64,000 bases of DNA, taken from NCBI GenBank assembly GCA_913057195.1, contig CAJXNL010000004.1, positions 55,231 to 119,230 on the forward strand, written 5' to 3'. This DNA is from an uncultured Wenzhouxiangella sp. (GTDB lineage Bacteria > Pseudomonadota > Gammaproteobacteria > Xanthomonadales > Wenzhouxiangellaceae). Below, one piece after another: positions 9,607-19,088 of the stretch (positions are counted from its first letter, which is position 1; every line of letters begins with the position of its first letter). Position numbers and translations under genes: made by a program. The notes beneath the pieces were generated by a model. The model worked only from the letters and a program-made list of their open reading frames with translations, ran no database searches and had not been told where the DNA came from.

Positions 9607-11064
9607 ATGACCAGCGAGATTTTGACCCGCCAAGCCGAGCGACCGGACCCCGATGCACTTTTGGTGGCCATTGCCGAGTATGTGTGTGGAGAACCCTGCC
9701 AGTCCAGCGAAGCCCTCGAGACCGCGCATCATTGCCTTAAAGACTCTTTGGCCTGCGGAATGTTGGCCTTGGCGTTTCCTGACTGTGTTCGGCTGCTGGG
9801 GCCAGTGGTGCCCGAGGCACAACTGAGTTCAGGGGTCTCTGTCCCTGGGCGATCTGACGAGCTGGATCCGGTTCAAGCGGCTTTTAATATTGGCGTGTTG
9901 ATCCGCTATTTGGACTTTAATGACACTTGGTTGGCCGCAGAATGGGGCCATCCCTCCGACAACCTGGGCGCGATTTTGGCAGTGGCGGACTATGTCTCCA
10001 AGCAACGCATCAAGCAAGGCGAGCCCCCCTTGATCATCCAGGATGTGATCCAGGCCATGATCCAGGCCCATGAAATTCAAGGCGTGCTGGCGCTTAAAAA
10101 CTCGTTCAATCAGGTGGGTCTTGATCATGTGCTGCTGGTGCGTGTCGCGTCTACGGCCGTGGTCACACGCCTTTTGGGTGGGCGACAGGAGCAGGTGATT
10201 GACGCGCTCAGTCAAGCCTGGTTGGACGGCGGTGCACTTCGAACCTATCGACATGCGCCCAACACAGGGCCTCGGAAAAGCTGGGCCGCGGGTGATGCCT
10301 GCCGGCGTGCCGTCCAATTGGCGCTCATGACGCTGAATGGCCAGATGGGCTATCCATCGGCGTTAACCGCACCCGGTTGGGGTTTTCAGGATGTGTTGTT
10401 TAATGGCGAGGCCATCGCGCTTGAGCGTCCACTGGGCAGTTACGTGATGGAAAACGTTTTGTTTAAAATCGCGTTTCCAGCGGAATTTCATGCCCAGACC
10501 GCTGTGGAGTGCGCATTGGCCCTGCACCCCCAAGTGGCCAATCGCCTCGATGAGATCGAGCGGATTGAGATTGAGACGCAAGAGGCTGGCGCCCGGATCA
10601 TCGACAAGACCGGCCCGTTGAACAACTACGCTGATCGCGATCATTGCCTGCAGTATATGGTTGCTGTGCCCTTAATTTTTGGTGAACTGACCGCAGCGTC
10701 CTACAGCGACGAGGTTGCATCTGACCCGAGGATTGACGCGCTGCGAGAGACCATGGTCGTGCGCGAAAATCCTGAGTTCACACGAGCGTACTTTGATCCG
10801 GAGCAGCGCGCGATCGGCAACGCAATCCAGATCCATTTTAAAGATGGTACTCAGACCGAACGGGTATCGATTGATTTCCCGATCGGCCATCGCCGCCGAC
10901 GAGATGAGGGCATCCCGAAGCTGGAAGAGAAGTTTAAGCACGCCATCGAATCGACGTTCGAACCCGATCAGGCAAGCCGCATTCAGGCGTTGATGGCGGA
11001 TGCAAACCAGCTGGATAGGGTGCCTGTGCCCGATTTCTTGGCCACTTGGAAGCGCCCCAACTGA
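9607..11064 (+). CDS. MmgE/PrpD family protein (2-methylcitrate dehydratase-like)
   Basis: NDTWLAAEWGHPSDNLG, long PrpD-type alignment by eye, C-terminal HRRRRDEG. Start trimmed to ATG 9607. Confidence 0.85.
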   Translation: MTSEILTRQAERPDPDALLVAIAEYVCGEPCQSSEALETAHHCLKDSLACGMLALAFPDCVRLLGPVVPEAQLSSGVSVPGRSDELDPVQAAFNIGVLIRYLDFNDTWLAAEWGHPSDNLGAILAVADYVSKQRIKQGEPPLIIQDVIQAMIQAHEIQGVLALKNSFNQVGLDHVLLVRVASTAVVTRLLGGRQEQVIDALSQAWLDGGALRTYRHAPNTGPRKSWAAGDACRRAVQLALMTLNGQMGYPSALTAPGWGFQDVLFNGEAIALERPLGSYVMENVLFKIAFPAEFHAQTAVECALALHPQVANRLDEIERIEIETQEAGARIIDKTGPLNNYADRDHCLQYMVAVPLIFGELTAASYSDEVASDPRIDALRETMVVRENPEFTRAYFDPEQRAIGNAIQIHFKDGTQTERVSIDFPIGHRRRRDEGIPKLEEKFKHAIESTFEPDQASRIQALMADANQLDRVPVPDFLATWKRPN

Positions 11065-11071
11065 CGCGCGA

Positions 11072-11665
11072 TCACTCGTCAGCCAGACGATCTTGTGCAG
11101 CACGCACCACCATTCCAACAATGGGGAGGTGGGCGTACAAAGCGCTTGCGCTGTCCCAGTAGTCTTGATGCAAGATGACCTGGCCTTGCGCATTGAAGCG
11201 CAGATGCGTCATGCCAATTGAGCGCGAATCAATGGCTTCATCGCCTTCGCCGATCACAAAGTGCATGGTCCAGCGAACAAACACGTCTGTGTTGTCGCGG
11301 ATGACTTGGTGGATGGTGATCTCGCTTGAGGTTAAGTTCTCACCGGTTTGACGCATGTAGGCCACCAGCGCATCGCGATTGGTGATCGTGTGGACGGTGT
11401 CATTAAAAAAAATATTGGGGGCGTAAACCGCCTCGATGGCTTGACCAATGTCGGGCGCTGCCAGGTCTTGATACGCCTGTTCAAAACGGGCCAGACCAGA
11501 CTCAATGCCCGTGTCGTTGCCAGGGAAGCGCTCCAGGGCAGACAAGTATGCGTTAACACTGGCCTCGGCGCGCTCAGCTGCCTGTTGATTGCCGGGTGTG
11601 TTGCAACCCGATAGGGTGATGGCCAAAGCCACCAAGAAAAGCGTCGGTAGAGTGGGATGATTCAT
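11072..11665 (-). CDS. NTF2/SnoaL-like fold lipoprotein
   Basis: Lipobox LSGC; SnoaL-like FFNDTVHTITNRDALVAYM...GMTHLRFNAQGQVILHQDYWD. Confidence 0.7.
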   Translation of the reverse strand: MNHPTLPTLFLVALAITLSGCNTPGNQQAAERAEASVNAYLSALERFPGNDTGIESGLARFEQAYQDLAAPDIGQAIEAVYAPNIFFNDTVHTITNRDALVAYMRQTGENLTSSEITIHQVIRDNTDVFVRWTMHFVIGEGDEAIDSRSIGMTHLRFNAQGQVILHQDYWDSASALYAHLPIVGMVVRAAQDRLADE

Positions 11666-11790
11666 GGATGCTCGCTTGGATGATTAAACAGCGCCAGTGT
11701 GGCGGACGCTTGTCAATCTCCGATGAAGGCGGGGTTTTGGAGCTGAGATGCTTCACAAGGCCCTGACCGAGTAAGCGCCATAATTCAAAC

Positions 11791-12348
11791 ATGCGCCGGA
11801 ATTTTTGGATTAATCATGGTCTTTTTCAGATCAGCTGGCCCGCCTGTGTTGCGGGGGCGGCCTATGGGTGGGGCTGGCCTGGATTTGTGGTGGTCGGCGC
11901 GTTGGCGTTATGGCAACTGCACCCAACCAACCGTCACCCCCTTGACTGGACCATGGTGGGCGTCTGCGTGGTCCTCGGGTTGGCCCTGGACACCGCCTGG
12001 ATTCAACTGGGATTGATTGAATACGCCATGCCGTGGCCCTGGGCTGGGGTTGCTCCATTTTGGATCATGCTGCTGTGGCTGGCATTGGCGTTGGCCATCA
12101 ACCATTCTTTGCAGTTTTTCAAAGCCAAACTGTGGCTTGCTGCATTGCTCGGCGGATTGGGGTCACCGATGTCATACTATGCAGGGTCTAAGCTTGGTGC
12201 GGCCGAGTGGGTGGGGCCGACATGGCAGGTAATTCTAGCCACGGGGCTCAGCTGGGCGATTGTGCTGCCAGGGCTTTTTTGGTTGGGGCGGTCACGACAC
12301 GCCAATGAGCTGCCGCCAACCCAGAACATGGAAAAAGAGGCATTATGA
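11791..12348 (+). CDS. DUF2878 family membrane protein
   Basis: NHGLFQISWPACV, DTAWIQLGLIEYAMPWPWAGVAPFWIMLLWLALALAINHSL. Confidence 0.75.
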   Translation: MRRNFWINHGLFQISWPACVAGAAYGWGWPGFVVVGALALWQLHPTNRHPLDWTMVGVCVVLGLALDTAWIQLGLIEYAMPWPWAGVAPFWIMLLWLALALAINHSLQFFKAKLWLAALLGGLGSPMSYYAGSKLGAAEWVGPTWQVILATGLSWAIVLPGLFWLGRSRHANELPPTQNMEKEAL

Positions 12349-13370
12349 GTGCAGTCGATTGGGCAGAGCGAGGCTGGGTGCCGGACACTCTGATTCGCTG
12401 GAGTATCCGTCAGAGACTGAAACAAAAGCTGGTGACGGAGCACGTCTACGATGTTGAGCGCCAATCTGAGCGCATCCAGGGGCTGGTTGATGCGCTGGCG
12501 TCCTCGCCAATTGCTGTCGATACTGATAAAGCCAACGAGCAGCACTACGAGGTCGCGGCGGGGTTTTTCGAAGCCGTTTTGGGTGAGCAGTTAAAGTACT
12601 CATCAGGCCTTTGGAGTCCAGGCATCAGTCACTTGGATGAAGCTGAAAGTGCCATGCTCGAGGCCAGCTGCGAACATGCCCAGCTGGCCAATGGGCAGCG
12701 TGTGTTGGAGCTCGGCTGTGGTTGGGGATCGCTGTCTTTGTGGATGGCGCGCCACTACCCCGACAGTCAGATCACGGCGGTGTCTAATTCTGCATCGCAA
12801 AAAGCATTCATTGATGCAAAAGCGAAATCGCTCGGGGTGGCCAACTTGACGGTGGTCACTGCTGATGTCAATGAACTTGAGTTGACTGAGCGTTATGACC
12901 GAGTGGTCTCAGTCGAAATGTTTGAACACGTGAGGAACTACAAGCAGCTGTTGAATCGCATTGCTCAATGGCTAAACCCGGGTGGCCAGCTTTTTGTGCA
13001 CATCTTCTGTCACCGGTTCTTGGCTTACCCATTTGAAGTGGCATCAACAAACGACTGGATGGCCCGTCACTTCTTCACAGGGGGGTTGATGCCTGCGGCA
13101 GACACCTTGCTGCACTTTCAAGATGACTTGTTGCTTGACCGGCGCTGGCTATACAGCGGGCAACACTATGCCAGCACGCTGCGCGCTTGGCTGAATAAAA
13201 TGGACGCCAATCGAGCGAGTGTCGACCCGATCTTGAAGGCCGTTTATGGGGATGAGTGGAAGGTCTGGGGACAGCGCTGGCGCATGTTCTTTATGGCTTG
13301 CGAGGAGCTATTTGCATATGACCATGGGCAAGCTTGGCAGGTGGCGCACTACCGCTTTAGCCGGCGTTGA
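12345..13370 (+). CDS. Cyclopropane-fatty-acyl-phospholipid synthase-like SAM methyltransferase
   Basis: ELGCGWGSLSLWMA, SNSASQKAFID, VSVEMFEHVRNY, HIFCHR; overlaps DUF2878 stop (ATGA). Confidence 0.85.
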   Translation: MSAVDWAERGWVPDTLIRWSIRQRLKQKLVTEHVYDVERQSERIQGLVDALASSPIAVDTDKANEQHYEVAAGFFEAVLGEQLKYSSGLWSPGISHLDEAESAMLEASCEHAQLANGQRVLELGCGWGSLSLWMARHYPDSQITAVSNSASQKAFIDAKAKSLGVANLTVVTADVNELELTERYDRVVSVEMFEHVRNYKQLLNRIAQWLNPGGQLFVHIFCHRFLAYPFEVASTNDWMARHFFTGGLMPAADTLLHFQDDLLLDRRWLYSGQHYASTLRAWLNKMDANRASVDPILKAVYGDEWKVWGQRWRMFFMACEELFAYDHGQAWQVAHYRFSRR

Positions 13371-13373
13371 GGC

Positions 13374-14699
13374 ATGACGCCGCGAGCCTGGGTGGGTCGA
13401 GGGGGCATCAACACAAAGTTGGTGCGCGTTTTTGTGCTCCAGATCGTTGCCATCAGTGTGGCCACGGTTCTTGGGGTGTTTTCAGCCGGATTGATTGCTG
13501 AGCGGGTGCTGGTCAAAGAGGCGCTCAACGGTGAGGCTGAACACTTTTGGGCGCATTATGAGAAAGACCCGGCCTTTCCGTTGCCCAACACCAATAATCT
13601 GACTGGGTATTTGAGCGTGGCAGGCGATGAGCGCAGGCTGCCTGAGTGGCTTCAAGATCGTGACGATGGTTACTTTCGCGTTGATGCTGAGGCGGGTTTT
13701 GAGCCATTGGTGTTGATTTCCTCCCACCAAAATGCTCGACTTTTTTTGGTGTTTGATGAGGTGCAGGTTTCACAATTGGCGCTGTACTTTGGTCTGGCAC
13801 CGTTAACCGCAGTGCTTCTTTTGATCTATCTGTTGACATGGGTGGGGTATGTCGCCACACGCCGCGCGGTCTCCACCATGGTGAAGCTGGCTGATCGGGT
13901 CCGCAATTACGATGTTAAAGCGGGCCATTTTGAGCCCATTTCGAGTCAAGAGTTTGGTGGGGTCGACGATAGCGAGGCCATCACGCTGGTCAATGCATTC
14001 AATCAGTTTGTTCACCGAATGGAGTCGTCAATTCATCGTGAGAGAAACTTCACGCGCAACGCCAGCCATGAGCTGAGAACGCCGTTGGCCGTGATCAAGG
14101 CAAACCTGGATCTGCTTGAGCGCTTTGATCAGCCTGATAAGCGCCAAAAAGTGATCGGTCGAATGCGCCGCACGGTTGATGGTATGGAAGACCTGGTTGA
14201 GACATTGCTCTTGCTTGCCCGCGATGCAGAATCCTCGTTGACCAGTGAGCGAGTGGATATCAACGCGCTTTTGACCGAGCTGCTTGATGAAGTGGCTCAG
14301 GCCTTAGGAAGCACAGATGTGACGCATCGTTTGGTTGCGCGAGGGCAGCTTGAAGTCGAAGCGCCCAAGCGGGTGCTGGTCATCCTTTTTACCAATTTGG
14401 TCAGAAACGCTATGATGTACACCGACCAGGGTGAGGTTGAGGTGGTCATTTGCCGTCGTGGCGTCATGATCAACGACACTGGCCGCGGGATGGATGAGGA
14501 GGATCTTGATCGCATGTTTGAACCGTTCGTCAGGGGCCATGACCGAAGCAACGAGGGTCATGGGCTGGGTTTGGCGATTGTGCGACGCTTGTGTGATCGT
14601 TTTGGCTGGGATCTTCGCGCGGCCAGTGAGCTCGGCGTGGGGACCCAGATTCATATTGAATTCCCCAGAGCGCGCTTTTCGCCCGCGTCGGCGGCATGA
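13374..14699 (+). CDS. Sensor histidine kinase
   Basis: Two TM segments, H-box NASHELRTPLAVIKANLDLLE, N-box, G-boxes INDTGRGM and GHGLGLAIVRR. Confidence 0.93.
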   Translation: MTPRAWVGRGGINTKLVRVFVLQIVAISVATVLGVFSAGLIAERVLVKEALNGEAEHFWAHYEKDPAFPLPNTNNLTGYLSVAGDERRLPEWLQDRDDGYFRVDAEAGFEPLVLISSHQNARLFLVFDEVQVSQLALYFGLAPLTAVLLLIYLLTWVGYVATRRAVSTMVKLADRVRNYDVKAGHFEPISSQEFGGVDDSEAITLVNAFNQFVHRMESSIHRERNFTRNASHELRTPLAVIKANLDLLERFDQPDKRQKVIGRMRRTVDGMEDLVETLLLLARDAESSLTSERVDINALLTELLDEVAQALGSTDVTHRLVARGQLEVEAPKRVLVILFTNLVRNAMMYTDQGEVEVVICRRGVMINDTGRGMDEEDLDRMFEPFVRGHDRSNEGHGLGLAIVRRLCDRFGWDLRAASELGVGTQIHIEFPRARFSPASAA

Positions 14700-15685
14700 G
14701 CGGGCCCCAGATGACACCCACCCGAGCACGTGCCGGCGCGAACATTGCGCTGATCAAATACTGGGGCAAGCGCGGGGCAGGCGATTTAAACCTTCCAGCG
14801 ACCGGCTCAATATCGATCACCCTCAATGAACTGGAGACGGTCACGACGGTGACGCCGGACACGGCGCTGTCTGGCGATGTCTTCTCGCTCAACGGGGCCC
14901 TCATAGAAGATGCACGCGTATTGAGATTGGTGTCTCGAATGCGCGCGGCGTATCCAGCAATGGCATCGTACTGCCGAATCGAGTCGGTGAATTCGTTCCC
15001 AACGGCGGCTGGATTGGCGTCATCGGCGTCTGGTTTTGCGGCACTTGTCCTGGCGCTGGACGCGGCTTTTGAATTGCAAGCACCCACCGACGAGCTGGCT
15101 CGATGGGCACGCATTGGCTCCGGTTCGGCAGCACGGTCATTATTGGGTGGCTTTTGTCGAATGCATCGTGGTCAAGCGCAAGATGGGCATGATGCGATCC
15201 CTGAGCAGCTCTTGGACCATACTGCCTGGCCATTGGAGGTGGTGGTTGCCATCACTCAAACCCAGGCCAAGGGCACCTCGTCGCGTAAGGGGATGACGCA
15301 CACAATGGCCACCTCGCCATACTATTCGGCTTGGGTCAGACACAATGAGCAGGTGCTCGACGAAGCCGAGAAGGCCATTGTGTCGAGAGATTTTGACAGG
15401 CTGTCAGAGCTCAGTGAGGCCAGCGCGCTGCAAATGCACGCCTCCGCACTGGCAGCGGAGCCGGCGGTGCTCTACTGGAACGGTTCGAGTGTTGAGTGTC
15501 TGCACGCCATCCGTGAGCTGCGGCAAAGTGGCCACGGTGTCTTTTTCACCATGGATGCAGGTCCTCAGGTAAAGGCCGTTTGCCTGCCCGGTCACGGCGA
15601 ATCTGTTGCGACCCGTTTGCAGCAAGTGCCGGGTGTGCAGTCGGTGGTGAGCTCAGCGCTGGGCCCGGGAGGCTGCCGGATATGA
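14696..15685 (+). CDS. mvaD: Diphosphomevalonate decarboxylase
   Basis: NIALIKYWGKR, SFPTAAGLASSASGFAAL, GSGSAARSLLGGF; ATGA overlap with kinase gene. Confidence 0.93.
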   Translation: MSGPQMTPTRARAGANIALIKYWGKRGAGDLNLPATGSISITLNELETVTTVTPDTALSGDVFSLNGALIEDARVLRLVSRMRAAYPAMASYCRIESVNSFPTAAGLASSASGFAALVLALDAAFELQAPTDELARWARIGSGSAARSLLGGFCRMHRGQAQDGHDAIPEQLLDHTAWPLEVVVAITQTQAKGTSSRKGMTHTMATSPYYSAWVRHNEQVLDEAEKAIVSRDFDRLSELSEASALQMHASALAAEPAVLYWNGSSVECLHAIRELRQSGHGVFFTMDAGPQVKAVCLPGHGESVATRLQQVPGVQSVVSSALGPGGCRI

Positions 15686-16728
15686 TTGCAGCAAGCGCGC
15701 CGGGTAAAGTCATCTTGGTTGGGGAGTACGCCGTTCTGGACGGCGCACCGGCGCTGGCGATGGGGGTTGATCGACGCGTCAACGCACATTGGCATCCGCG
15801 CAAAAGCGGCGGCATTGAGTTGGACTTGCCGCCTCTGACAGACAAACCGCTGACGCTGCCGCTGGGCGAGTCGGATTGGACGCGGGCGGTGGGTGATCAC
15901 CAAAGTCACCTCTGCTCAGCGCTGGGGGCCTTGCAACGGTTGATTGAGCATGGGGAACCGGCATGGCTGGCGGGCCCGAGCACGCTGCATGTTGACTCTC
16001 GCGCACTGTATGCGGACACCGCCGCCAAGCTCGGATTGGGTTCAAGTGCCGCGGTGGCTGCAGTGGTGGCGGGCATGGCAATGCGGTCGCGCCATGGCAA
16101 GGCTCCGGCGCCGGCAGACCTTCATGCTGTTGTGCGCGCCTTGCCGTCTCATGTGCAAGGCAGCGGCCTTGATCTGGCCGCTGTGATCCACGGCGGCGTG
16201 ATTGAGTATCGCTTGGGATCGGCGTCTCCGCACCCGCCCACTTGGGGAGCTGTGCCTTGGCCTGATTCGCTGTCAGGATTGATTGTTTGGTCCGGTGAAA
16301 CTGCTTCGAGCTCGAACTTCGTGGCGCGATATCAGGCATGGAAGGAGGCCGAGCCTCAAGCATGGTCTCGGCAATTTCGGGTGTTGCAGCAGCTGGCTGA
16401 GGCGTCCATAAAAGCGTTGAAAAGCAGTGACATAGGTGGTTTTATTGAGAGCCTTGCAGACTACAGCCAGCAAACGGGTACAATGGGCGGTTTGATGGGG
16501 GCTTGCATTGCGACGCCGACACATCGCCAACTCGCATCCATGGCTCGGGCCCATGGGGTGATGTATAAGCCCAGCGGCGCGGGCGGTGGTGACATTGGGG
16601 TGGTATTGAGCACCGACATCGACGCGACCCAGGCCGTCAAGGCAGCCATGGCTGACGCAGGCTTTTGGGCCATGGCACTGACGCCCAGCGAGGATGGGTT
16701 AACGTTTGAGTCCAAGCCGCAAGCGTGA
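15682..16728 (+). CDS. mvaK2: Phosphomevalonate kinase (GHMP family)
   Basis: SAPGKVILVGEYAVLDGAPALAMGVDRRV, KLGLGSSAAVAA, KPSGAGGGDIGVV; ATGA overlap with mvaD. Confidence 0.88.
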   Translation: MIAASAPGKVILVGEYAVLDGAPALAMGVDRRVNAHWHPRKSGGIELDLPPLTDKPLTLPLGESDWTRAVGDHQSHLCSALGALQRLIEHGEPAWLAGPSTLHVDSRALYADTAAKLGLGSSAAVAAVVAGMAMRSRHGKAPAPADLHAVVRALPSHVQGSGLDLAAVIHGGVIEYRLGSASPHPPTWGAVPWPDSLSGLIVWSGETASSSNFVARYQAWKEAEPQAWSRQFRVLQQLAEASIKALKSSDIGGFIESLADYSQQTGTMGGLMGACIATPTHRQLASMARAHGVMYKPSGAGGGDIGVVLSTDIDATQAVKAAMADAGFWAMALTPSEDGLTFESKPQA

Positions 16729-16769
16729 GCGCACCAAAACACAAATAACGATCAGTGGAGCCAACAGCG

Positions 16770-19088
16770 ATGGCCGGGGACACGCCAAACAAACAGCAAA
16801 AAGACGCTCGGGTGGATCAATCACGCATTCCTAAGTTCTATAAGATGAGCGTGGCTGAGCGGGTTCAAACTGTCCATAATCATGGTTGGCTGAACCACAG
16901 CGACTTCCAAGCACTGCAGTCTGGTCAGCACACCTTGTCTGTGAACCTCGCCGACAAGATGATTGAAAACGTCATCGGCGTCATGGGCTTGCCGGTGGGT
17001 TTGGGCTTAAATTTCTTGATCAATGACAAAGACCATGTGGTGCCATTGGTTGTTGAGGAGCCCTCTATTGTGGCCGCGCTCAGCGCGGCAGCCAAGCTTG
17101 CCAGGGAAGCCGGCGGTTTTCAGGTGGACAGTCAGCCCCCGATGCTCATTGGCCAGGTCCAAATTGTCGATGTGCCCAACCCCGCGCAAGCCAAGGCGGC
17201 CCTGCTGCAGCGCAAAGGCGAGATCCTAAATTTGGCCAACAGTCTGCATCCAAAGATGATTGCTCGCGGTGGGGGTGCCAAGGATCTGGAGGTGTTTGTT
17301 CACCCCTCCCAGGGTCCCGGTGGGGACATGGTGGTGCTGCATTTGTTGGTTGATACCTGTGACGCCATGGGTGCGAATCTGGTCAACACCATGTGCGAGG
17401 GCGTGGCATCGCTTGTCGAGACCATCTCCAAAGGACGGGTGTTTCTTAGGATCTTATCGAACTTGGCAGACCGCGCGTTGGTTCGGGCGAGAGTGCGGAT
17501 CCCCACGGCGTTACTCAGCGGCAAGGGGTTCGATGGTGAGCAGGTCAGAGACGGCATCATCGTGGCCAATGATTTTGCGCGTGTCGACCCGTATCGCGCC
17601 GCCACGCACAACAAAGGCATCATGAATGGCATTGATGCAGTGGCATTGGCTACGGGCAATGACTGGCGTGCCATCGAGGCCGGTGCACACGCCTATGCCG
17701 CTCGGGGAGGCCATTACACCGCGCTGACTGAATGGTCCAAAGCCGACAATGGCGATTTGCTCGGTGAGCTCGAGGTCCCAATCAAAGTGGGCACGGTAGG
17801 GGGTCCTTTGCAGACCAATCCCACGGTGGCGCTCAATCTGCGATTGATGAAAACATCCTCAGCGCGTGAGCTGGCGGAAGTGATGGGTGCGGTGGGTTTG
17901 GCTCAAACGTTTTCAGCGCTGAGAGCGTTGGTCACCGAGGGCATTCAGCAGGGCCACATGACGCTGCACGCCCGGTCGGTGGCGACCGCGGCAGGCACGC
18001 CGCCAGAGCTCTTTGACACCGTCGTTGACCGGCTTGTGGCCTCAGGTGAGATTAAGATTTGGAAGGCACAAGAGATCATGAAGGCTGTTGAGGCGCAAAC
18101 GCATCCTCAAGTGGCCGCAGGTCACAGCGAAACGGCTGAGACGCTGGAAGGTGAGCCGGTGGGTGCGGGACATGGCAAGATCATTTTGCTCGGTGAGCAC
18201 TCGGTCGTCTATGGGCGTCGAGCCATCGCGGCACCAATCCCGCTGGCCATCCAGGCGCGGATCGACGATCAGCGTGAGCACAGCGAGTTGATCATTCCTC
18301 GGTGGGGCATTGAACAGCGGTTGGACTTTGGCGCCAAGCATCCCCCATCGTTCACCCGCTCCATCGCGCGCGTGTTGGAAGCGTTGGGCTTGATGGATCG
18401 CTCAATTCGCATCGAGGTGTTTCCCAATGTTCCAAGGGCGATGGGCCTGGGTGGGTCCGCGGCTTTGGCTGTGGCCGTGATTCGGGCTTTGGATGCCCAT
18501 TTTCAGCTTGGCCTCAATGATGATCGCGTCAATCAATTGGCTTTTGAGTGCGAAAAGATTGCGCATGGGACGCCGTCAGGGCTGGACAACACGTTGGCGA
18601 CGTTTGGAGAGTTCATGCTCTATCGAGCCGGAAATGCGCCAGCGCGCGACATTATCGAGCCGGCCCGTCCTTTGCCCATGGTCATCGGGATGACCGGGAT
18701 TGAGGGTTTGACTGCAAAAACCGTCGCGCGTGTTCGCGAGGCTTGGCAGCGCAATCCGGTGTTGTATGAGCGGCTTTTTGATGAAATTGATGGTTTGGTG
18801 GGGCTGTCTTTGGATGCTTTGGAGGCTGGAGACCATTCCGCGCTGGGTGAATTGATGAATGTCAATCAAGGCTTGCTCAATGCGATGCAAGTCTCAAGCC
18901 CTGAGATCGAGGAGCTGATTCAAATTGCGCGCAACAATGGCGCAATTGGCGCAAAACTGACCGGCGGCGGCGGTGGTGGTTCCATCATCGCATTGGCCCC
19001 CGACAGCAGCCGAGATGTCGCGCGCGCGATGCGCGAGGCGGGCTATCACGCGCTTGAAGTGGAGGTCGGAGGGGTCTCAGGCCCATGA
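16770..19088 (+). CDS. Class II HMG-CoA reductase fused to mevalonate kinase
   Basis: N-terminal HMGR: ENVIGVMGLPVGLGLNF, DAMGANLVNTMCEG, THNKGIMNGIDAVALATGNDWRAIEAGAHAYAAR, LHARSVA. C-terminal MVK: GKIILLGEHSVVYG, PRAMGLGGSAALAVAV, HGTPSGLDNTLATFG, GAKLTGGGGGG. One uninterrupted frame. Confidence 0.93.
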   Translation: MAGDTPNKQQKDARVDQSRIPKFYKMSVAERVQTVHNHGWLNHSDFQALQSGQHTLSVNLADKMIENVIGVMGLPVGLGLNFLINDKDHVVPLVVEEPSIVAALSAAAKLAREAGGFQVDSQPPMLIGQVQIVDVPNPAQAKAALLQRKGEILNLANSLHPKMIARGGGAKDLEVFVHPSQGPGGDMVVLHLLVDTCDAMGANLVNTMCEGVASLVETISKGRVFLRILSNLADRALVRARVRIPTALLSGKGFDGEQVRDGIIVANDFARVDPYRAATHNKGIMNGIDAVALATGNDWRAIEAGAHAYAARGGHYTALTEWSKADNGDLLGELEVPIKVGTVGGPLQTNPTVALNLRLMKTSSARELAEVMGAVGLAQTFSALRALVTEGIQQGHMTLHARSVATAAGTPPELFDTVVDRLVASGEIKIWKAQEIMKAVEAQTHPQVAAGHSETAETLEGEPVGAGHGKIILLGEHSVVYGRRAIAAPIPLAIQARIDDQREHSELIIPRWGIEQRLDFGAKHPPSFTRSIARVLEALGLMDRSIRIEVFPNVPRAMGLGGSAALAVAVIRALDAHFQLGLNDDRVNQLAFECEKIAHGTPSGLDNTLATFGEFMLYRAGNAPARDIIEPARPLPMVIGMTGIEGLTAKTVARVREAWQRNPVLYERLFDEIDGLVGLSLDALEAGDHSALGELMNVNQGLLNAMQVSSPEIEELIQIARNNGAIGAKLTGGGGGGSIIALAPDSSRDVARAMREAGYHALEVEVGGVSGP

